From assembly GCA_026393865.1 (NCBI GenBank), contig JAPKZI010000223.1, positions 1-35,496 on the forward strand: a stretch of 35,496 nt of DNA, given 5' to 3'. The translations under genes were made by a program, and so were the position numbers. The DNA comes from Candidatus Aminicenantota bacterium (GTDB lineage: Bacteria; Acidobacteriota; Aminicenantia; Aminicenantales; UBA4085). Numbering within the stretch: the first letter of the stretch is position 1; every line of letters begins with the position of its first letter. Shown here in pieces: positions 1-10,209 of the stretch. A model generated the notes under the pieces. The model was not told the DNA's origin. It ran no database searches and was given only the letters and a program-made list of their open reading frames with translations.

Positions 1-13
1 AAGGAGGTAAGGG

Positions 14-1216
<1,203 letters not shown>

Positions 1217-1236
1217 CGTAGAGGAACGAGGACATC

Positions 1237-1554
1237 ATGGAAAAAATTCGAATCCGATTGAAATCGTTTGACCACCGGCTGCTCGACCAGTCCGTGAAGG
1301 ACATCGTCGTGAAAGCCAAGAGGACGGGGGCCAGCATCGCCGGTCCGGTCCCCCTGCCGACGCGGATCCACCGTTTCTGCGTCCTTCGTTCCCCTCACGT
1401 GGACAAGAAATCGCGGGAACACTTCGAGATGCGCGTCCACAAGCGCGTCATCGACATCAGCGAATACAACAACGAGACGATCGAAGAGCTCCAGAAACTC
1501 GATCTGCCCGCCGGCATCGACGTCGAGATTCAGGCTTTCGGCGCGGGAGAATAA
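1237..1554 (+). CDS. rpsJ: 30S ribosomal protein S10
   Basis: S10 is a head protein of the 30S subunit and, as NusE, a partner of NusB in antitermination. The 105-residue product has the family's [15 protein letters not shown] start and the [15 protein letters not shown] loop, and is the usual length. An AGGAACGAGGA purine stretch lies before the ATG. It opens the S10 gene series and sits 3 nt before rplC. Confidence 0.98.
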   Translation: MEKIRIRLKSFDHRLLDQSVKDIVVKAKRTGASIAGPVPLPTRIHRFCVLRSPHVDKKSREHFEMRVHKRVIDISEYNNETIEELQKLDLPAGIDVEIQAFGAGE

Positions 1555-1557
1555 ATC

Positions 1558-2190
1558 ATGCTTGAGGGTCTCATCGGGAAAAAAATCGGCATAACGCAGG
1601 GTTTCGACGAGCAGGGGAACGCCGTTCCTCTCACGGTCATCCAGGCCGGCCCCTGCACCGTCATCCAGATAAAGTCCACGGACAAGGACGGCTACCGGGC
1701 TCTTCAGGTCGGCTTCGTCGAAGGCCGGACCGTCAAAACCCAGTCGAAGGCTCAGCTCGGCCATTTCAAAAAGTCCGGCTCGCCCCTGACCCCGGTGCTG
1801 CGGGAGTTCCGCTGCGACGATCCCGGCGAGGTCAAAGAAGGCGACCAGTTCTTCGTCGACATCTTCAAGGTCGGCGAGAAGGTCCACGTCACGGGAACGA
1901 GCAAGGGCAAGGGCTTCGCCGGTGTCGTCAAGCGCCACCATTTCCGCGGCGGCGGGGCTTCCCACGGCTCCATGTTCCACCGGGCGCCGGGCTCCATCGG
2001 GGCGTCCTCCTATCCGTCGCGCGTCGTGCGCGGCCTGCGGATGGGCGGTCATATGGGCCATGAGCGGGTCACGACGCGGAACCTCGTCGTTTTCCAGGCG
2101 GACAAGGACCACAACCTCCTCGTCTTGAGCGGCGCCGTTCCCGGACCCAACGGGGGCTATATCCTCATCCAAAAAGCGAAGAAGAGTTGA
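1558..2190 (+). CDS. rplC: 50S ribosomal protein L3
   Basis: L3 is an early 50S assembly protein near the peptidyl-transferase centre. The 210-residue product carries the MLEGLIGKKIGITQ start, the GGGASHGS loop and the SIGASSYPSRVVRG segment that reaches the 23S core. It begins three bases after rpsJ stops (TAA-ATC-ATG), so translation is probably coupled. Length is normal. Confidence 0.98.
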   Translation: MLEGLIGKKIGITQGFDEQGNAVPLTVIQAGPCTVIQIKSTDKDGYRALQVGFVEGRTVKTQSKAQLGHFKKSGSPLTPVLREFRCDDPGEVKEGDQFFVDIFKVGEKVHVTGTSKGKGFAGVVKRHHFRGGGASHGSMFHRAPGSIGASSYPSRVVRGLRMGGHMGHERVTTRNLVVFQADKDHNLLVLSGAVPGPNGGYILIQKAKKS

Positions 2191-2192
2191 TC

Positions 2193-2813
2193 ATGCAAAA
2201 AGCGCAAGTGCTCGATAAGAGCGGAAACGTGAAAGCGGAGATCGAACTCCCGGAGGCCGTCTTCGGCCGTCCGGTCAAGACGCATCTCCTTTATGAAGCG
2301 GCCGTCAATTTTATGGCCAACCAGCGCCGGGGCACGGCCACGACCAAGACCCGGGCCGAAGTGAGCGGCAGCAACCGTAAGCCCTGGCGGCAGAAAGGCA
2401 CGGGCCGGGCCCGCGCCGGCGCGACCCGTTCGCCCCTTTGGCGGCACGGCGGCACGACCTTCGGGCCCCGGCCGAAGGATTACGGTTACGAGCTTCCGAA
2501 AGAGGTCAAGAAGAACGCCCTGAGGTCGGCCCTCGCGGCCAAACTCGCCGAGAAGCGGCTTCTCATCCTGGACGACTTGAAACTCCAGGCGGCCAAGACC
2601 AAGGAAGCGGCCGGCCTGTTGACGGCCTTGCACATCGATTCCGCTCTGGTCGTCGACGGAAGGGACAACGCCGGCCTGTTCATCTCCCTGCGGAACATCC
2701 CCCGGGTGAAGGCCGTCGACTGGAAGCTCGTCAACACCCATGACGTTCTGGCCTATAAATGGCTTGTCCTCAGCCGGCAGGCTTTCACCTCTTTGATGGA
2801 GAAACTGAAGTGA
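2193..2813 (+). CDS. rplD: 50S ribosomal protein L4
   Basis: L4 lines the exit tunnel and in E. coli represses the S10 operon. The 206-residue product has the arginine-rich tunnel loop [20 protein letters not shown] chose the ATG at 2193, two bases after rplC stops, over an in-frame TTG at 2187 that overlaps the rplC stop; a GAAGAG ribosome-binding stretch is better spaced for the ATG. No S10-type leader is visible, because tuf lies directly upstream, so autoregulation cannot be judged here. Confidence 0.96.
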   Translation: MQKAQVLDKSGNVKAEIELPEAVFGRPVKTHLLYEAAVNFMANQRRGTATTKTRAEVSGSNRKPWRQKGTGRARAGATRSPLWRHGGTTFGPRPKDYGYELPKEVKKNALRSALAAKLAEKRLLILDDLKLQAAKTKEAAGLLTALHIDSALVVDGRDNAGLFISLRNIPRVKAVDWKLVNTHDVLAYKWLVLSRQAFTSLMEKLK

Positions 2814-3106
2814 GCAAGGACCCCTACCAGATCATCCTCAGGCCCGTGATCACCGAAAAAAGCACGGTGCTCAAAGACAAGAACAGGGAAGTCTGCTTTG
2901 AAGTCGCCCTCCACGCCAACAAGAGCGAGATCAAGAAGGCGGTCGAACACCTCTTCAAGGTCAAGGTCGATAGCGTCCGGACGCAGATCAATCACGGCAA
3001 GGAGCGGCGGGTCGGCCGCAGCGCCGGCATGACCAAGACCTGGAAGAAAGCCCTCGTCCGGCTCAAAAAGGGCGAAAAAATGATCGAATATTTCGAGGCG
3101 GTTTAA
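2810..3106 (+). CDS. rplW: 50S ribosomal protein L23
   Basis: L23 sits at the tunnel exit and docks trigger factor and SRP. With the GTG at 2810 the protein has 98 residues, the usual length, beginning [18 protein letters not shown]. This GTG overlaps the rplD stop as GTGA. An upstream in-frame ATG at 2759 would add 17 residues inside rplD that no L23 has, so I rejected it. Confidence 0.95.
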   Translation: MSKDPYQIILRPVITEKSTVLKDKNREVCFEVALHANKSEIKKAVEHLFKVKVDSVRTQINHGKERRVGRSAGMTKTWKKALVRLKKGEKMIEYFEAV

Positions 3107-3107
3107 G

Positions 3108-3935
3108 ATGGGCATCAAAACCTACAGACCACGCACGGCGGGCCTCCGGCACCGGACGGGATTGACGTATGAAGAGCTGACGGGGGACAAACCCCACAAG
3201 CCGCTTCTGTCCTTTCTCCCCAAGTCCGGAGGGCGCAATAACAAGGGACATCTCTCCACGCGCCACCTGGGCGGCGGGCACAAGAAGATGTACCGGACGA
3301 TCGATTTCCGGCGCGACAAATTGGAGACCCCGGGAGTCGTCGAGACCCTGGAGTACGATCCCAACCGGTCCTCCTTCATCTCTTTGATCAGGTACCGGGA
3401 CGGGGAACGGCGCTACATCCTGGCCCCCATAGACCTGAAGGTCGGCCAGACGATCGTCTCTTCGGACAAGGTCGTCGACATCGTCCCCGGCAACGCTACG
3501 CTCCTCCGCCACATTCCCCTTGGCACGGTGATCCACAATATCGAGCTCCTTAAGAACAAGGGCGGCCAGATCGTCCGGACGGCCGGCGCCGGGGCTCAGA
3601 TCCTGGCCAAGGAAGGCGCGTTCGCTCAGGTCCGCCTGCCGTCGTCCGAGATCCGGAAGATCCACCTGGACTGCCGGGCGACGATCGGTCAGGTGGGCAA
3701 CCTCGACCACCAGAACATCTCGGTCGGCAAGGCCGGCCGGACGCGCTGGAAAGGGAGGCGCCCCCACGTCCGGGGCACGGCCATGAACCCGGTCGACCAT
3801 CCCCACGGCGGCGGCGAAGGCCGGTCCAAGGGCGGCCGCCATCCGGTGAGCCCCGAAGGCATCCCGACGAAGGGCTTTAAGACCCGCTCGAACAAGCGGA
3901 CGCGGGTATTCATCATCAGAAGAAGGAGTAAGTAA
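3108..3935 (+). CDS. rplB: 50S ribosomal protein L2
   Basis: L2 is a primary 23S-binding protein needed for subunit joining and peptidyl transfer. The 275-residue product has the [17 protein letters not shown] start and the conserved C-terminal [18 protein letters not shown] segment with the functionally important histidine. It starts one base after rplW stops; rpsS follows one base later. Confidence 0.98.
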   Translation: MGIKTYRPRTAGLRHRTGLTYEELTGDKPHKPLLSFLPKSGGRNNKGHLSTRHLGGGHKKMYRTIDFRRDKLETPGVVETLEYDPNRSSFISLIRYRDGERRYILAPIDLKVGQTIVSSDKVVDIVPGNATLLRHIPLGTVIHNIELLKNKGGQIVRTAGAGAQILAKEGAFAQVRLPSSEIRKIHLDCRATIGQVGNLDHQNISVGKAGRTRWKGRRPHVRGTAMNPVDHPHGGGEGRSKGGRHPVSPEGIPTKGFKTRSNKRTRVFIIRRRSK

Positions 3936-3936
3936 G

Positions 3937-4227
3937 ATGGGCAGGTCTTTGAGCAAAGGTCCATTCGTCGATACCCACCTGGTGGAGAAAATCAAGGCCC
4001 TCGAGATAAAGGGCGAAAAGCGCAAGGTGATCAAGACCTGGTCCCGGCGCTCGACGATCTTCCCCGAGATGGTGGGCCTGACCATCGCCGTCCATAACGG
4101 CCGGAAGTTCATCCCGGTCTTCATCACGGAGAACATGGTCGGTCATCGGCTGGGTGAGTTCTCCCCGACCCGGACCTTCCGGGGGCATACCTCCAAGGCG
4201 GCCAAAGCGATGAAGGTGGCGAAGTAA
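3937..4227 (+). CDS. rpsS: 30S ribosomal protein S19
   Basis: S19 is a 30S head protein at the bridge to the 50S. The 96-residue product has the family signatures [14 protein letters not shown] at the start and [16 protein letters not shown] near the end. An AGAAGGAG ribosome-binding site lies inside the end of rplB. Length and position are standard. Confidence 0.98.
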   Translation: MGRSLSKGPFVDTHLVEKIKALEIKGEKRKVIKTWSRRSTIFPEMVGLTIAVHNGRKFIPVFITENMVGHRLGEFSPTRTFRGHTSKAAKAMKVAK

Positions 4228-4228
4228 C

Positions 4229-4591
4229 ATGGACACGCAACAATTCGTTTCGCACGCGGTTACGCGGCACGTCCGCATCTCCGCCCAAAAGTGCCGTCTG
4301 GTCGCGGATCTCATCCGCGACCGGCTCGTGGGCGAGGCCTTGACGATCCTCCGCTTCTCCGAGAAGCAGAAGGCGAGCCTGATCCTCAAAAAGACGCTCC
4401 GCTCGGCGGTCGCCAACGCTCAGCAGAAGGTCCCGGATGTCGACGTCGACACCCTCTTCGTGGCCAAGATCCATGTCGACGAAGGCCCGTCCTGGAAACG
4501 GATCCGCCCCGCCCCCATGGGACGGGCGTTCAGGATCTTGAAACGGACGAGCCACGTCCATATTTATCTCGATGACAAGAAAGGGAGATAG
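4229..4591 (+). CDS. rplV: 50S ribosomal protein L22
   Basis: L22 forms part of the exit-tunnel constriction. The 120-residue product shows the RHVRISAQKCRLVADLIR start typical of L22 and the C-terminal RAFRILKRTSHVHIYL strand pair. It starts one base after rpsS stops and is followed three bases later by rpsC. Confidence 0.97.
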   Translation: MDTQQFVSHAVTRHVRISAQKCRLVADLIRDRLVGEALTILRFSEKQKASLILKKTLRSAVANAQQKVPDVDVDTLFVAKIHVDEGPSWKRIRPAPMGRAFRILKRTSHVHIYLDDKKGR

Positions 4592-4594
4592 ACG

Positions 4595-5263
4595 GTGGGA
4601 CAGAAGACACATCCGCACGGTTTCCGACTGGGATTCAACAAACAGTGGAGCTCTCGCTGGTTCGCCAAGGGGCCGGAATACAGCCGGCTGATCCATGAAG
4701 ACCTGGAGATAAAGAAGGCGATCAAGGACAAGTATTACCACGCCGGCATCTCCGAGGTGGCCATCGAACGCGTCGGCCCGAAGATCCGGGCCATCATCCA
4801 TACCGCCCGCCCGGGGATCATCATCGGCCGCGGCGGCAAGGAGATCGAGAACCTGAAGTCCTTCCTGGCGAAGATCGCCAAACGCGAGGTCTATGTGGAC
4901 ATCCGCGAGGTGGACAAGCCCGAGCTCGACGCGCTGCTCGTGGGCGAAGGCATCGGTGTCCAGCTCGAGAAGCGCATCGCCTACCGGAGGGCCATGCGCA
5001 AGGCGGTCGAACTGGCGCTCAAAATGGGCGCCAAGGGGATCAAGGTCATGTGCTCGGGCCGGCTCGGCGGCGTGGAGATCGCCCGTTCGGAGTGGTATCT
5101 GCGCGGCCAGCTTCCGCTGCAGACCCTGAGGGCCGACATCGACTACGGCTTCACCGAGGCCTTTACGACCTACGGCCAGATCGGCATCAAGGTCTGGATT
5201 TATAGGGGCATCGTGGAGAAGCCCAAGATGACATCGCAGACGGCGGAGGTTGAGGAGATTTAA
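4595..5263 (+). CDS. rpsC: 30S ribosomal protein S3
   Basis: S3 lies at the mRNA entry site and contributes to mRNA unwinding. The 222-residue product begins with GTG ([14 protein letters not shown]); GQKxHP is the family start, which supports this start codon. A KH-type loop, [15 protein letters not shown], lies near residues 72-86, and the C-terminal domain contains [23 protein letters not shown] in the end of rplV is the likely ribosome-binding site. Confidence 0.97.
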   Translation: MGQKTHPHGFRLGFNKQWSSRWFAKGPEYSRLIHEDLEIKKAIKDKYYHAGISEVAIERVGPKIRAIIHTARPGIIIGRGGKEIENLKSFLAKIAKREVYVDIREVDKPELDALLVGEGIGVQLEKRIAYRRAMRKAVELALKMGAKGIKVMCSGRLGGVEIARSEWYLRGQLPLQTLRADIDYGFTEAFTTYGQIGIKVWIYRGIVEKPKMTSQTAEVEEI

Positions 5264-5265
5264 CC

Positions 5266-5688
5266 ATGTTGATGCCGAAGAAAGTCAAGTTCCGCAAGAG
5301 CCACCGCGGCCGGATGCGGGGGCAGGCCCAGCGCGGGAACACCCTGTCGTTCGGCGAGTTCGGACTGCAGGCGCTGGAGCCGGGTTGGCTGACGGCCCGG
5401 CAGCTCGAGGCCGGCCGCATCACGATCACCCGCTTCATCAAGCGGCGGGGGAAGCTGTGGCTGCGGGCCTTCCCCTGGAAGCCCGTGACCAAAAAACCGA
5501 CCGAGGTCCGCATGGGCAAGGGCAAAGGCGACCCGGAATTCTGGGTCGATGTCATCCGGCCGGGGCGCGTCCTCTTCGAGCTCGAGGGCGTCACCGAGGA
5601 CGTGGCCAAGGAGGCCATGCGGCTGGCGTCCCACAAGCTTCCCGTCAAGACCCGGTTCATATCCAGAGAATATAGGGAGCTCCGATGA
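5266..5688 (+). CDS. rplP: 50S ribosomal protein L16
   Basis: L16 organises the A-site side of the 50S. The 140-residue product starts [15 protein letters not shown], close to the family MLxPKRxKxRKxxRG, and contains [18 protein letters not shown] and [20 protein letters not shown]. Its stop overlaps the rpmC start as ATGA. Confidence 0.98.
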   Translation: MLMPKKVKFRKSHRGRMRGQAQRGNTLSFGEFGLQALEPGWLTARQLEAGRITITRFIKRRGKLWLRAFPWKPVTKKPTEVRMGKGKGDPEFWVDVIRPGRVLFELEGVTEDVAKEAMRLASHKLPVKTRFISREYRELR

Positions 5689-5885
5689 AAGCCAACGAAA
5701 TGAGAGAACTCGCCGAGGACGAATTGATCCGGAAAAAGGCGGAGCTCAAGGACCAGCTGTTCAAGCTGCGCTTCCAGCACGAGCTGGGGCAGCTCGAGAA
5801 CGCGGCCAAACTCCAGACCATCCGGAAGGACATCGCCAGGATCGAGACGCTCCTCACCGAAATGCGGTCGAAGGCCAAGGCCTAA
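5685..5885 (+). CDS. rpmC: 50S ribosomal protein L29
   Basis: L29 is a small two-helix protein near the tunnel exit. The 66-residue product [15 protein letters not shown]... has the family pattern of two charged helices, with [19 protein letters not shown] as the conserved centre. The ATG overlaps the rplP stop by 4 nt and AGGGAG lies just upstream. Confidence 0.96.
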   Translation: MKANEMRELAEDELIRKKAELKDQLFKLRFQHELGQLENAAKLQTIRKDIARIETLLTEMRSKAKA

Positions 5886-5888
5886 AGG

Positions 5889-6203
5889 ATGGACACGCGC
5901 ATGGACAACACAGCGATGCAACGGAAAACGACGAAGATCGGGACGGTCATCGGCAAGAAGATGAAGAAAACCGTCGCGGTCAAAGTGGAACGGCAGGTCC
6001 GCCATCCTTTGTATAAGAAGATCATCAAAAAACAGAGAACGTTCCTCGCCCACGACGAGTACGAGAAGTGCAAGCTCGGCGACGTCGTGCGGATCATCGA
6101 GACCCGCCCCATCAGCAAAATGAAACGCTGGCGGGTCGTCGAGATCGTGGGCCTGGCGGCCGCCCGGGAGATCGAGGGCGAGATCGGGGAAGCGAAGCCA
6201 TGA
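5889..6203 (+). CDS. rpsQ: 30S ribosomal protein S17
   Basis: S17 is a primary 16S-binding OB-fold protein. The 104-residue product has the core [20 protein letters not shown] followed by the [28 protein letters not shown] signature in two parts. The N-terminus is about ten residues longer than usual; a second in-frame ATG at 5901 (MDNTAMQRK) is an alternative start. Its stop overlaps rplN. Confidence 0.95.
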   Translation: MDTRMDNTAMQRKTTKIGTVIGKKMKKTVAVKVERQVRHPLYKKIIKKQRTFLAHDEYEKCKLGDVVRIIETRPISKMKRWRVVEIVGLAAAREIEGEIGEAKP

Positions 6204-6568
6204 TTCAACAGTACACGGTCCTCAGGGTTGCCGATAATTCCGGGGCCCGGCGGATCCGCGCCATCACCCCCCTCGGGGGCGGCGTGGGTCTCGTCTGCTC
6301 CATCGGCGATATCATTTCGGCCAACGTTCGGGAAGCGGACCCCGAGAGCAAGATCCCCAAGGGCAAGGTGATCCGGGCCGTGGTCGTCCGGACGCGGAAG
6401 GAAGTCCGGCGCAAGGACGGATCGTACATCCGTTTCGACGACAACGCGGCCGTCATCATCGACAAGGCCGGCGAGCCCGTCGGGACGCGCGTCTTCGGCC
6501 CCGTCGGACGGGAGCTGCGGGAGAAGAAGTTCATGAAGATCGTCTCCCTCGCCCCGGAGGTGCTGTGA
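6200..6568 (+). CDS. rplN: 50S ribosomal protein L14
   Basis: L14 forms an intersubunit bridge and is the docking site of silencing factor RsfS. From the ATG at 6200 the product has 122 residues ([18 protein letters not shown]...), matching the family length; the open frame extends further upstream inside rpsQ but has no support there. The start overlaps the rpsQ stop as [28 protein letters not shown] is the canonical C-terminus. Confidence 0.98.
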   Translation: MIQQYTVLRVADNSGARRIRAITPLGGGVGLVCSIGDIISANVREADPESKIPKGKVIRAVVVRTRKEVRRKDGSYIRFDDNAAVIIDKAGEPVGTRVFGPVGRELREKKFMKIVSLAPEVL

Positions 6569-6900
6569 TGAGCGCGCTCTCGATCCGGAAGAACGACATC
6601 GTCATCGTCAGGCAGGGCAAGGACAAGGGCAAGACCGGAAAGGTCCTGATCGTATACTCGGACAAGGGCCGGGCCGTCGTCGAGCGGCTCAATTTCGTCA
6701 AGGAATTCATCAAGCCCGACCGGAGCAAGAACAAGCAGGGCGGGATCATGGAGAAGGAAGCGTCTCTCCCGATCTCCCGGCTCATGCTCTATTGCGAGGA
6801 GTGCGGCCAGGGCGTCCGGGTCCGGACGACGCGTCACGACGACGGCAGCCGGACGCGGATCTGTCCGAAGTGCGACAACAGTCTCGAGAAGCAGAAGTGA
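6568..6900 (+). CDS. rplX: 50S ribosomal protein L24 (zinc-ribbon form)
   Basis: L24 is an assembly initiator with an N-terminal KOW motif ([21 protein letters not shown]). From the ATG at 6568 it has 110 residues; GGAGG at 6556-6560 spaces better with this ATG than with the GTG at 6565. The C-terminal part carries Cys76, Cys79, Cys99 and Cys102, a zinc ribbon found in many but not all bacterial L24 proteins. The start overlaps the rplN stop as TGATG. Confidence 0.95.
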   Translation: MSALSIRKNDIVIVRQGKDKGKTGKVLIVYSDKGRAVVERLNFVKEFIKPDRSKNKQGGIMEKEASLPISRLMLYCEECGQGVRVRTTRHDDGSRTRICPKCDNSLEKQK

Positions 6901-6910
6901 GGAACGACCG

Positions 6911-7453
6911 ATGAGCCGTCTAATCGACAAGTACAAGACCGAGGTTCTCCCGGCCCTCCAGAAGGAGTTCGGGATCAAGAACGTCATGGCCGTGCCGCGC
7001 CTGGAGAAGATCACCCTCAACGTCGGCGTCGGCGAGGCGATCCAGAACGCCAAGCTCCTGGACACGGCCAAGGCCGAGCTGAGCCTGGTCACCGGCCAGG
7101 CGCCGGTCGTCAGCCGGGCCAAGAAGTCCATTTCGGCCTTCAAGCTGAGGAAGGGCGTGGCCATCGCCTGCTATGTGACGTTGCGGGGCCGGCGGATGTA
7201 CGAGTTCTACGACCGCCTGGTCAATATCGTTCTCCCGCGCGTCCGCGACTTCCGGGGCGTGTCGCCCAAGGCCTTCGACGGCCGCGGCAACTATACGCTG
7301 GGCCTCCGGGACCAGCTCGTTTTTCCGGAGATCGACTACGTCAAGGTGGAGAAGCCCCGGGGGATGAACATCACCATCGTCACCTCGGCGCGCAATGACA
7401 AGGAATCGTATGCCCTGCTCAAAGGCCTGGGCATGCCGTTCCGAGAAGCGTGA
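6911..7453 (+). CDS. rplE: 50S ribosomal protein L5
   Basis: L5 binds 5S rRNA in the central protuberance. The 180-residue product has the family start [18 protein letters not shown], the [16 protein letters not shown] strand and the [21 protein letters not shown] signature. Length is normal and it is followed 16 nt later by rpsN. Confidence 0.98.
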   Translation: MSRLIDKYKTEVLPALQKEFGIKNVMAVPRLEKITLNVGVGEAIQNAKLLDTAKAELSLVTGQAPVVSRAKKSISAFKLRKGVAIACYVTLRGRRMYEFYDRLVNIVLPRVRDFRGVSPKAFDGRGNYTLGLRDQLVFPEIDYVKVEKPRGMNITIVTSARNDKESYALLKGLGMPFREA

Positions 7454-7469
7454 GAAAAGGAAGGACACC

Positions 7470-7655
7470 ATGTCGACGACAGCAGCTTACGCTAAATACC
7501 TCAAAAAACCAAAATACGCGATCCGGACCCGGCGCCGCTGCCGGATCTGCGGCCGGTCCCGGGCCTACTACCGGAAATTCGACATGTGCCGCCTCTGCTT
7601 CCGGGAACTCGCTCTCAAGGGCGAGATCCCCGGCATTGTCAAAGCGTCGTGGTAA
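7470..7655 (+). CDS. rpsN: 30S ribosomal protein S14, zinc type (S14Z)
   Basis: S14 completes the 30S head. The real gene begins at the ATG at 7470 behind an AAAGGAAGG ribosome-binding site, giving 61 residues, exactly the size of the short zinc type. The open frame continues upstream into rplE, which I discount. Cys24, Cys27, Cys40 and Cys43 form the zinc site (CRIC...CRLC). It ends IPGIVKASW, the standard S14Z C-terminus. Confidence 0.97.
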   Translation: MSTTAAYAKYLKKPKYAIRTRRRCRICGRSRAYYRKFDMCRLCFRELALKGEIPGIVKASW

Positions 7656-7676
7656 ATCGCGGGAAAGGATGACACA

Positions 7677-8075
7677 ATGAGCATCACAGATCCCATCGCG
7701 GATATGCTAACCCGGATGCGGAACGCCGCCCTGATCAAGCGCAAAGACGTCAGCATGCCCTCCTCGAAACTGAAAGTGGAGATCGCCAAGATCCTCAAGG
7801 AGGAAGGGTATATCAAGAACTTCAAGGTCGTCGACGACGACAAACAAGGGATCTTGAATATCAGCTTGAAATACACGGAGGCCAACCAGAGCGTCATCAC
7901 CGGCCTGCGCCGCGTGAGCAAGCCCGGCTGCCGCATCTACTGCACGAAGGATTCGATCCCCAAGGTCCTCGACGGGCTGGGGATCGCCATCATCTCCACG
8001 TCGAAGGGCATGGCCACGGGCCGGACATGCGAGGACCAGCGCGTCGGCGGCGAGGTCTTGGGCTTTGTCTGGTGA
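7677..8075 (+). CDS. rpsH: 30S ribosomal protein S8
   Basis: S8 is a primary 16S-binding protein; in E. coli it also represses the spc operon. The 132-residue product begins MSITDPIADMLTRMRNA and ends RVGGEVLGFVW, both diagnostic. A GGAAAGGA ribosome-binding site precedes the ATG by a few bases. Confidence 0.98.
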   Translation: MSITDPIADMLTRMRNAALIKRKDVSMPSSKLKVEIAKILKEEGYIKNFKVVDDDKQGILNISLKYTEANQSVITGLRRVSKPGCRIYCTKDSIPKVLDGLGIAIISTSKGMATGRTCEDQRVGGEVLGFVW

Positions 8076-8100
8076 GGTCATTGAGAGAAAGGGTCGAACC

Positions 8101-8646
8101 ATGTCAAGAATAGGAAAACGGCCGATCGTACTCCCCGACGGGGTCAAGGTCTCGATCGAGCCCGGCGGGCTCGAGTTTGAAGGCCGGAAAGGGAAGCTGA
8201 GGACCCCCCTCTTGGAGGGGATCTCGGCCAAGGCCGAAGGGAATCACCTGACGCTGTCGCGGGTCGATGACGCCAAAGAGCACAAGGCCTTCCATGGCCT
8301 GTGCCGGGCGCTGGCCCAAAATGCCGTCCTCGGCGTCTCGCAGGGTTTTTCCAAGCAGCTCGAGATCGTCGGCGTCGGCTACAAGGCCAAGCTCGAGAAG
8401 GACAGGCTGGAACTGGCCTTGGGCTACGCGAGACCCGTCGTCTTCGAGGTCCCCAAGGACATCGAGATCGTCGTCGAAAAGCCGACGCTCCTCACCGTCC
8501 GGGGCATCGACAAGCAGAGGGTGGGACAAGTGGCGGACGAGATCAAGCGCTTCCGCAAGCCTGACCCGTACAAGCTGAAGGGCATTCGCTACGCCGGCGA
8601 ACGATTGATCAAGAAAGAACGGAAAGCGGGGGTCACCGGTGCTTAA
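8101..8646 (+). CDS. rplF: 50S ribosomal protein L6
   Basis: L6 lies next to the sarcin-ricin loop and the GTPase-associated centre. From the ATG at 8101 it has 181 residues (MSRIGKRPIVLPDGVKV), the canonical start; an open frame extends back into the end of rpsH and is not used. GPDPYKLKGIRYAGE-type C-terminus is present as DPYKLKGIRYAGERLIKKE. The rplR GTG start lies 8 nt inside its end. Confidence 0.97.
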   Translation: MSRIGKRPIVLPDGVKVSIEPGGLEFEGRKGKLRTPLLEGISAKAEGNHLTLSRVDDAKEHKAFHGLCRALAQNAVLGVSQGFSKQLEIVGVGYKAKLEKDRLELALGYARPVVFEVPKDIEIVVEKPTLLTVRGIDKQRVGQVADEIKRFRKPDPYKLKGIRYAGERLIKKERKAGVTGA

Positions 8647-9013
8647 AGACAAAGTGAAGAGCAAAGAGGCAACCAAGATTCGGATCCGGCGGAGGATCCG
8701 GAAGACCATCCGGGGAACCGCCGAGCGGCCGCGGATCTACGTCTTCAAGAGCAACCGATACATCTACACCCAGGCCGTGAACGACGACAACGGCCATATC
8801 CTCGCCTCGGCCTGCACGCTCGAGAAGGGATTCAAAGACAACCACAAGAACTTCAAGAACATCCAGAGCTGCGAGAAGCTGGGCGAGATCATGGCCCAGC
8901 GGCTCAAAGAGAAGAACATCGAGAAGGTCGTGTTCGACCGGGGGATCTATCCCTACCACGGCCGGATCAAGGCGCTGGCCGAAGCCATGCGCAAGGGCGG
9001 ACTGGTTTTTTAG
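8639..9013 (+). CDS. rplR: 50S ribosomal protein L18
   Basis: L18 binds 5S rRNA with L5. The 124-residue product starts with GTG inside the end of rplF (8-nt overlap) and has the family [20 protein letters not shown] segment and the [21 protein letters not shown]-terminus. The overlap suggests translational coupling with rplF. Confidence 0.96.
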   Translation: MLKDKVKSKEATKIRIRRRIRKTIRGTAERPRIYVFKSNRYIYTQAVNDDNGHILASACTLEKGFKDNHKNFKNIQSCEKLGEIMAQRLKEKNIEKVVFDRGIYPYHGRIKALAEAMRKGGLVF

Positions 9014-9029
9014 TCCCAGAGGAGACAAC

Positions 9030-9569
9030 GTGCAAGACAACAACATCAAGGTCGCGGGAACGGAACAGCTCCAACCTCAGGAGGACGAGCTTCTCGAGCT
9101 CAAGGACCAGGTCATCAATATCCGCCGAGTGTCCAAGGTCGTCAAGGGCGGGAAGAACTTGAGTTTCGCCGCCCTGGTCGCCGTCGGCAACGAGCGCGGG
9201 CTGGTCGGGGTCGGCAAGGGCAAGGCCCGGGAAGTGCCCGCGGCCATCGCCAAGGCCGTGGAGGACGCCAAGAAGCATCTCATCCGGGTCAACCTGGCCG
9301 AGACGACGATCCCCCATTTTGTCCGGGGCGAGGCCGACGCCGGCGCGGTCGTCCTGCGGCCGGCCTCCAAAGGGACGGGCGTCATCGCCGGCGGGGCGGT
9401 CCGGGTCATCCTGGAGCTGGCGGGGATCAAGGACATCCTGACCAAGTCGCTCCGCAGCAACAATCCGATCAGCGTCGCCCATGCCACGCTGGACGCCCTG
9501 AAGAGACTGAAGGATCCCTCTCACGTATCCAAGAACCGGGGGAAAGCGAAGGAGGGGATATGGCAGTGA
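9030..9569 (+). CDS. rpsE: 30S ribosomal protein S5
   Basis: S5 is important for decoding accuracy and mRNA handling. The 179-residue product starts with GTG behind AGAGGAGA and shows [22 protein letters not shown] (dsRNA-binding part) and the [29 protein letters not shown] core. The N-terminus is about 25 residues of acidic/polar sequence before the conserved core. Confidence 0.97.
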   Translation: MQDNNIKVAGTEQLQPQEDELLELKDQVINIRRVSKVVKGGKNLSFAALVAVGNERGLVGVGKGKAREVPAAIAKAVEDAKKHLIRVNLAETTIPHFVRGEADAGAVVLRPASKGTGVIAGGAVRVILELAGIKDILTKSLRSNNPISVAHATLDALKRLKDPSHVSKNRGKAKEGIWQ

Positions 9570-9766
9570 AAACACCTCAAGCCGAACTGAAGATCACGCT
9601 CGTCCGCAGCCTCATCGGCTATCCCGAGACCCAGCGCCGGGTCGCCTGGGGCCTGGGCTTGAGAAAGCCGAACGCCTCGGTTGTCCGCAAGGACTGTCCC
9701 GAGATCCGAGGCATGGTCCGGAAGATCCCGCACCTCGTCAAAATGGAGGTCTTGGAGAACAAATGA
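9560..9766 (+). CDS. rpmD: 50S ribosomal protein L30
   Basis: L30 is a small 50S protein absent from some bacteria. The 68-residue product has [19 protein letters not shown] and a single beta-alpha-beta unit with [17 protein letters not shown]. It overlaps the end of rpsE by 10 nt, with AAGGAGG as ribosome-binding site, and overlaps rplO as ATGA. Confidence 0.96.
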   Translation: MAVKTPQAELKITLVRSLIGYPETQRRVAWGLGLRKPNASVVRKDCPEIRGMVRKIPHLVKMEVLENK

Positions 9767-10206
9767 ACCTCAGCAATCTGCATCCCGCAAAAGGCTCCCG
9801 CAAGGACCGGCTCCGGGTCGGCCGCGGTCCTGGCTCCGGACGTCAGAAGACGTCGGGAAAGGGCCATAAGGGTCAGCTCCAAGGCGCCGGCTTCACCCGC
9901 ACCTGGGGCTTTGAAGGCGGTCAGATGCCCCTCCACCGCCGGATCCCCAAGCGCGGCTTCAACAACATCTTCCGGACGGAATACGCGGAAGTGAACCTGG
10001 ACGGGCTGGCCAGGGTGGCCAAATCCGAGGTCACCCTGAAGGACTTGGTCGCGGCCGGCCTCATTAAAAAGGCATCCGAGCGCGTCAAGATCCTCGGACG
10101 CGGGACGGTGGCCTCGTCCATGACCGTTCACGCCCATAAATTCTCTCAGGCCGCCCAGGAAAAGATCGAAAAGGCCGGCGGAAAAGCCGTCCTCATCGGA
10201 AAGTGA
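9763..10206 (+). CDS. rplO: 50S ribosomal protein L15
   Basis: L15 is a late-assembly 50S protein. The 147-residue product begins [20 protein letters not shown] and contains the glycine-rich GRGPGSGRQKTSGKGHKGQ segment and RRIPKRGFNN, all diagnostic. The start overlaps rpmD by 4 nt; secY follows 3 nt after the stop. Confidence 0.98.
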   Translation: MNLSNLHPAKGSRKDRLRVGRGPGSGRQKTSGKGHKGQLQGAGFTRTWGFEGGQMPLHRRIPKRGFNNIFRTEYAEVNLDGLARVAKSEVTLKDLVAAGLIKKASERVKILGRGTVASSMTVHAHKFSQAAQEKIEKAGGKAVLIGK

Positions 10207-10209
10207 CCA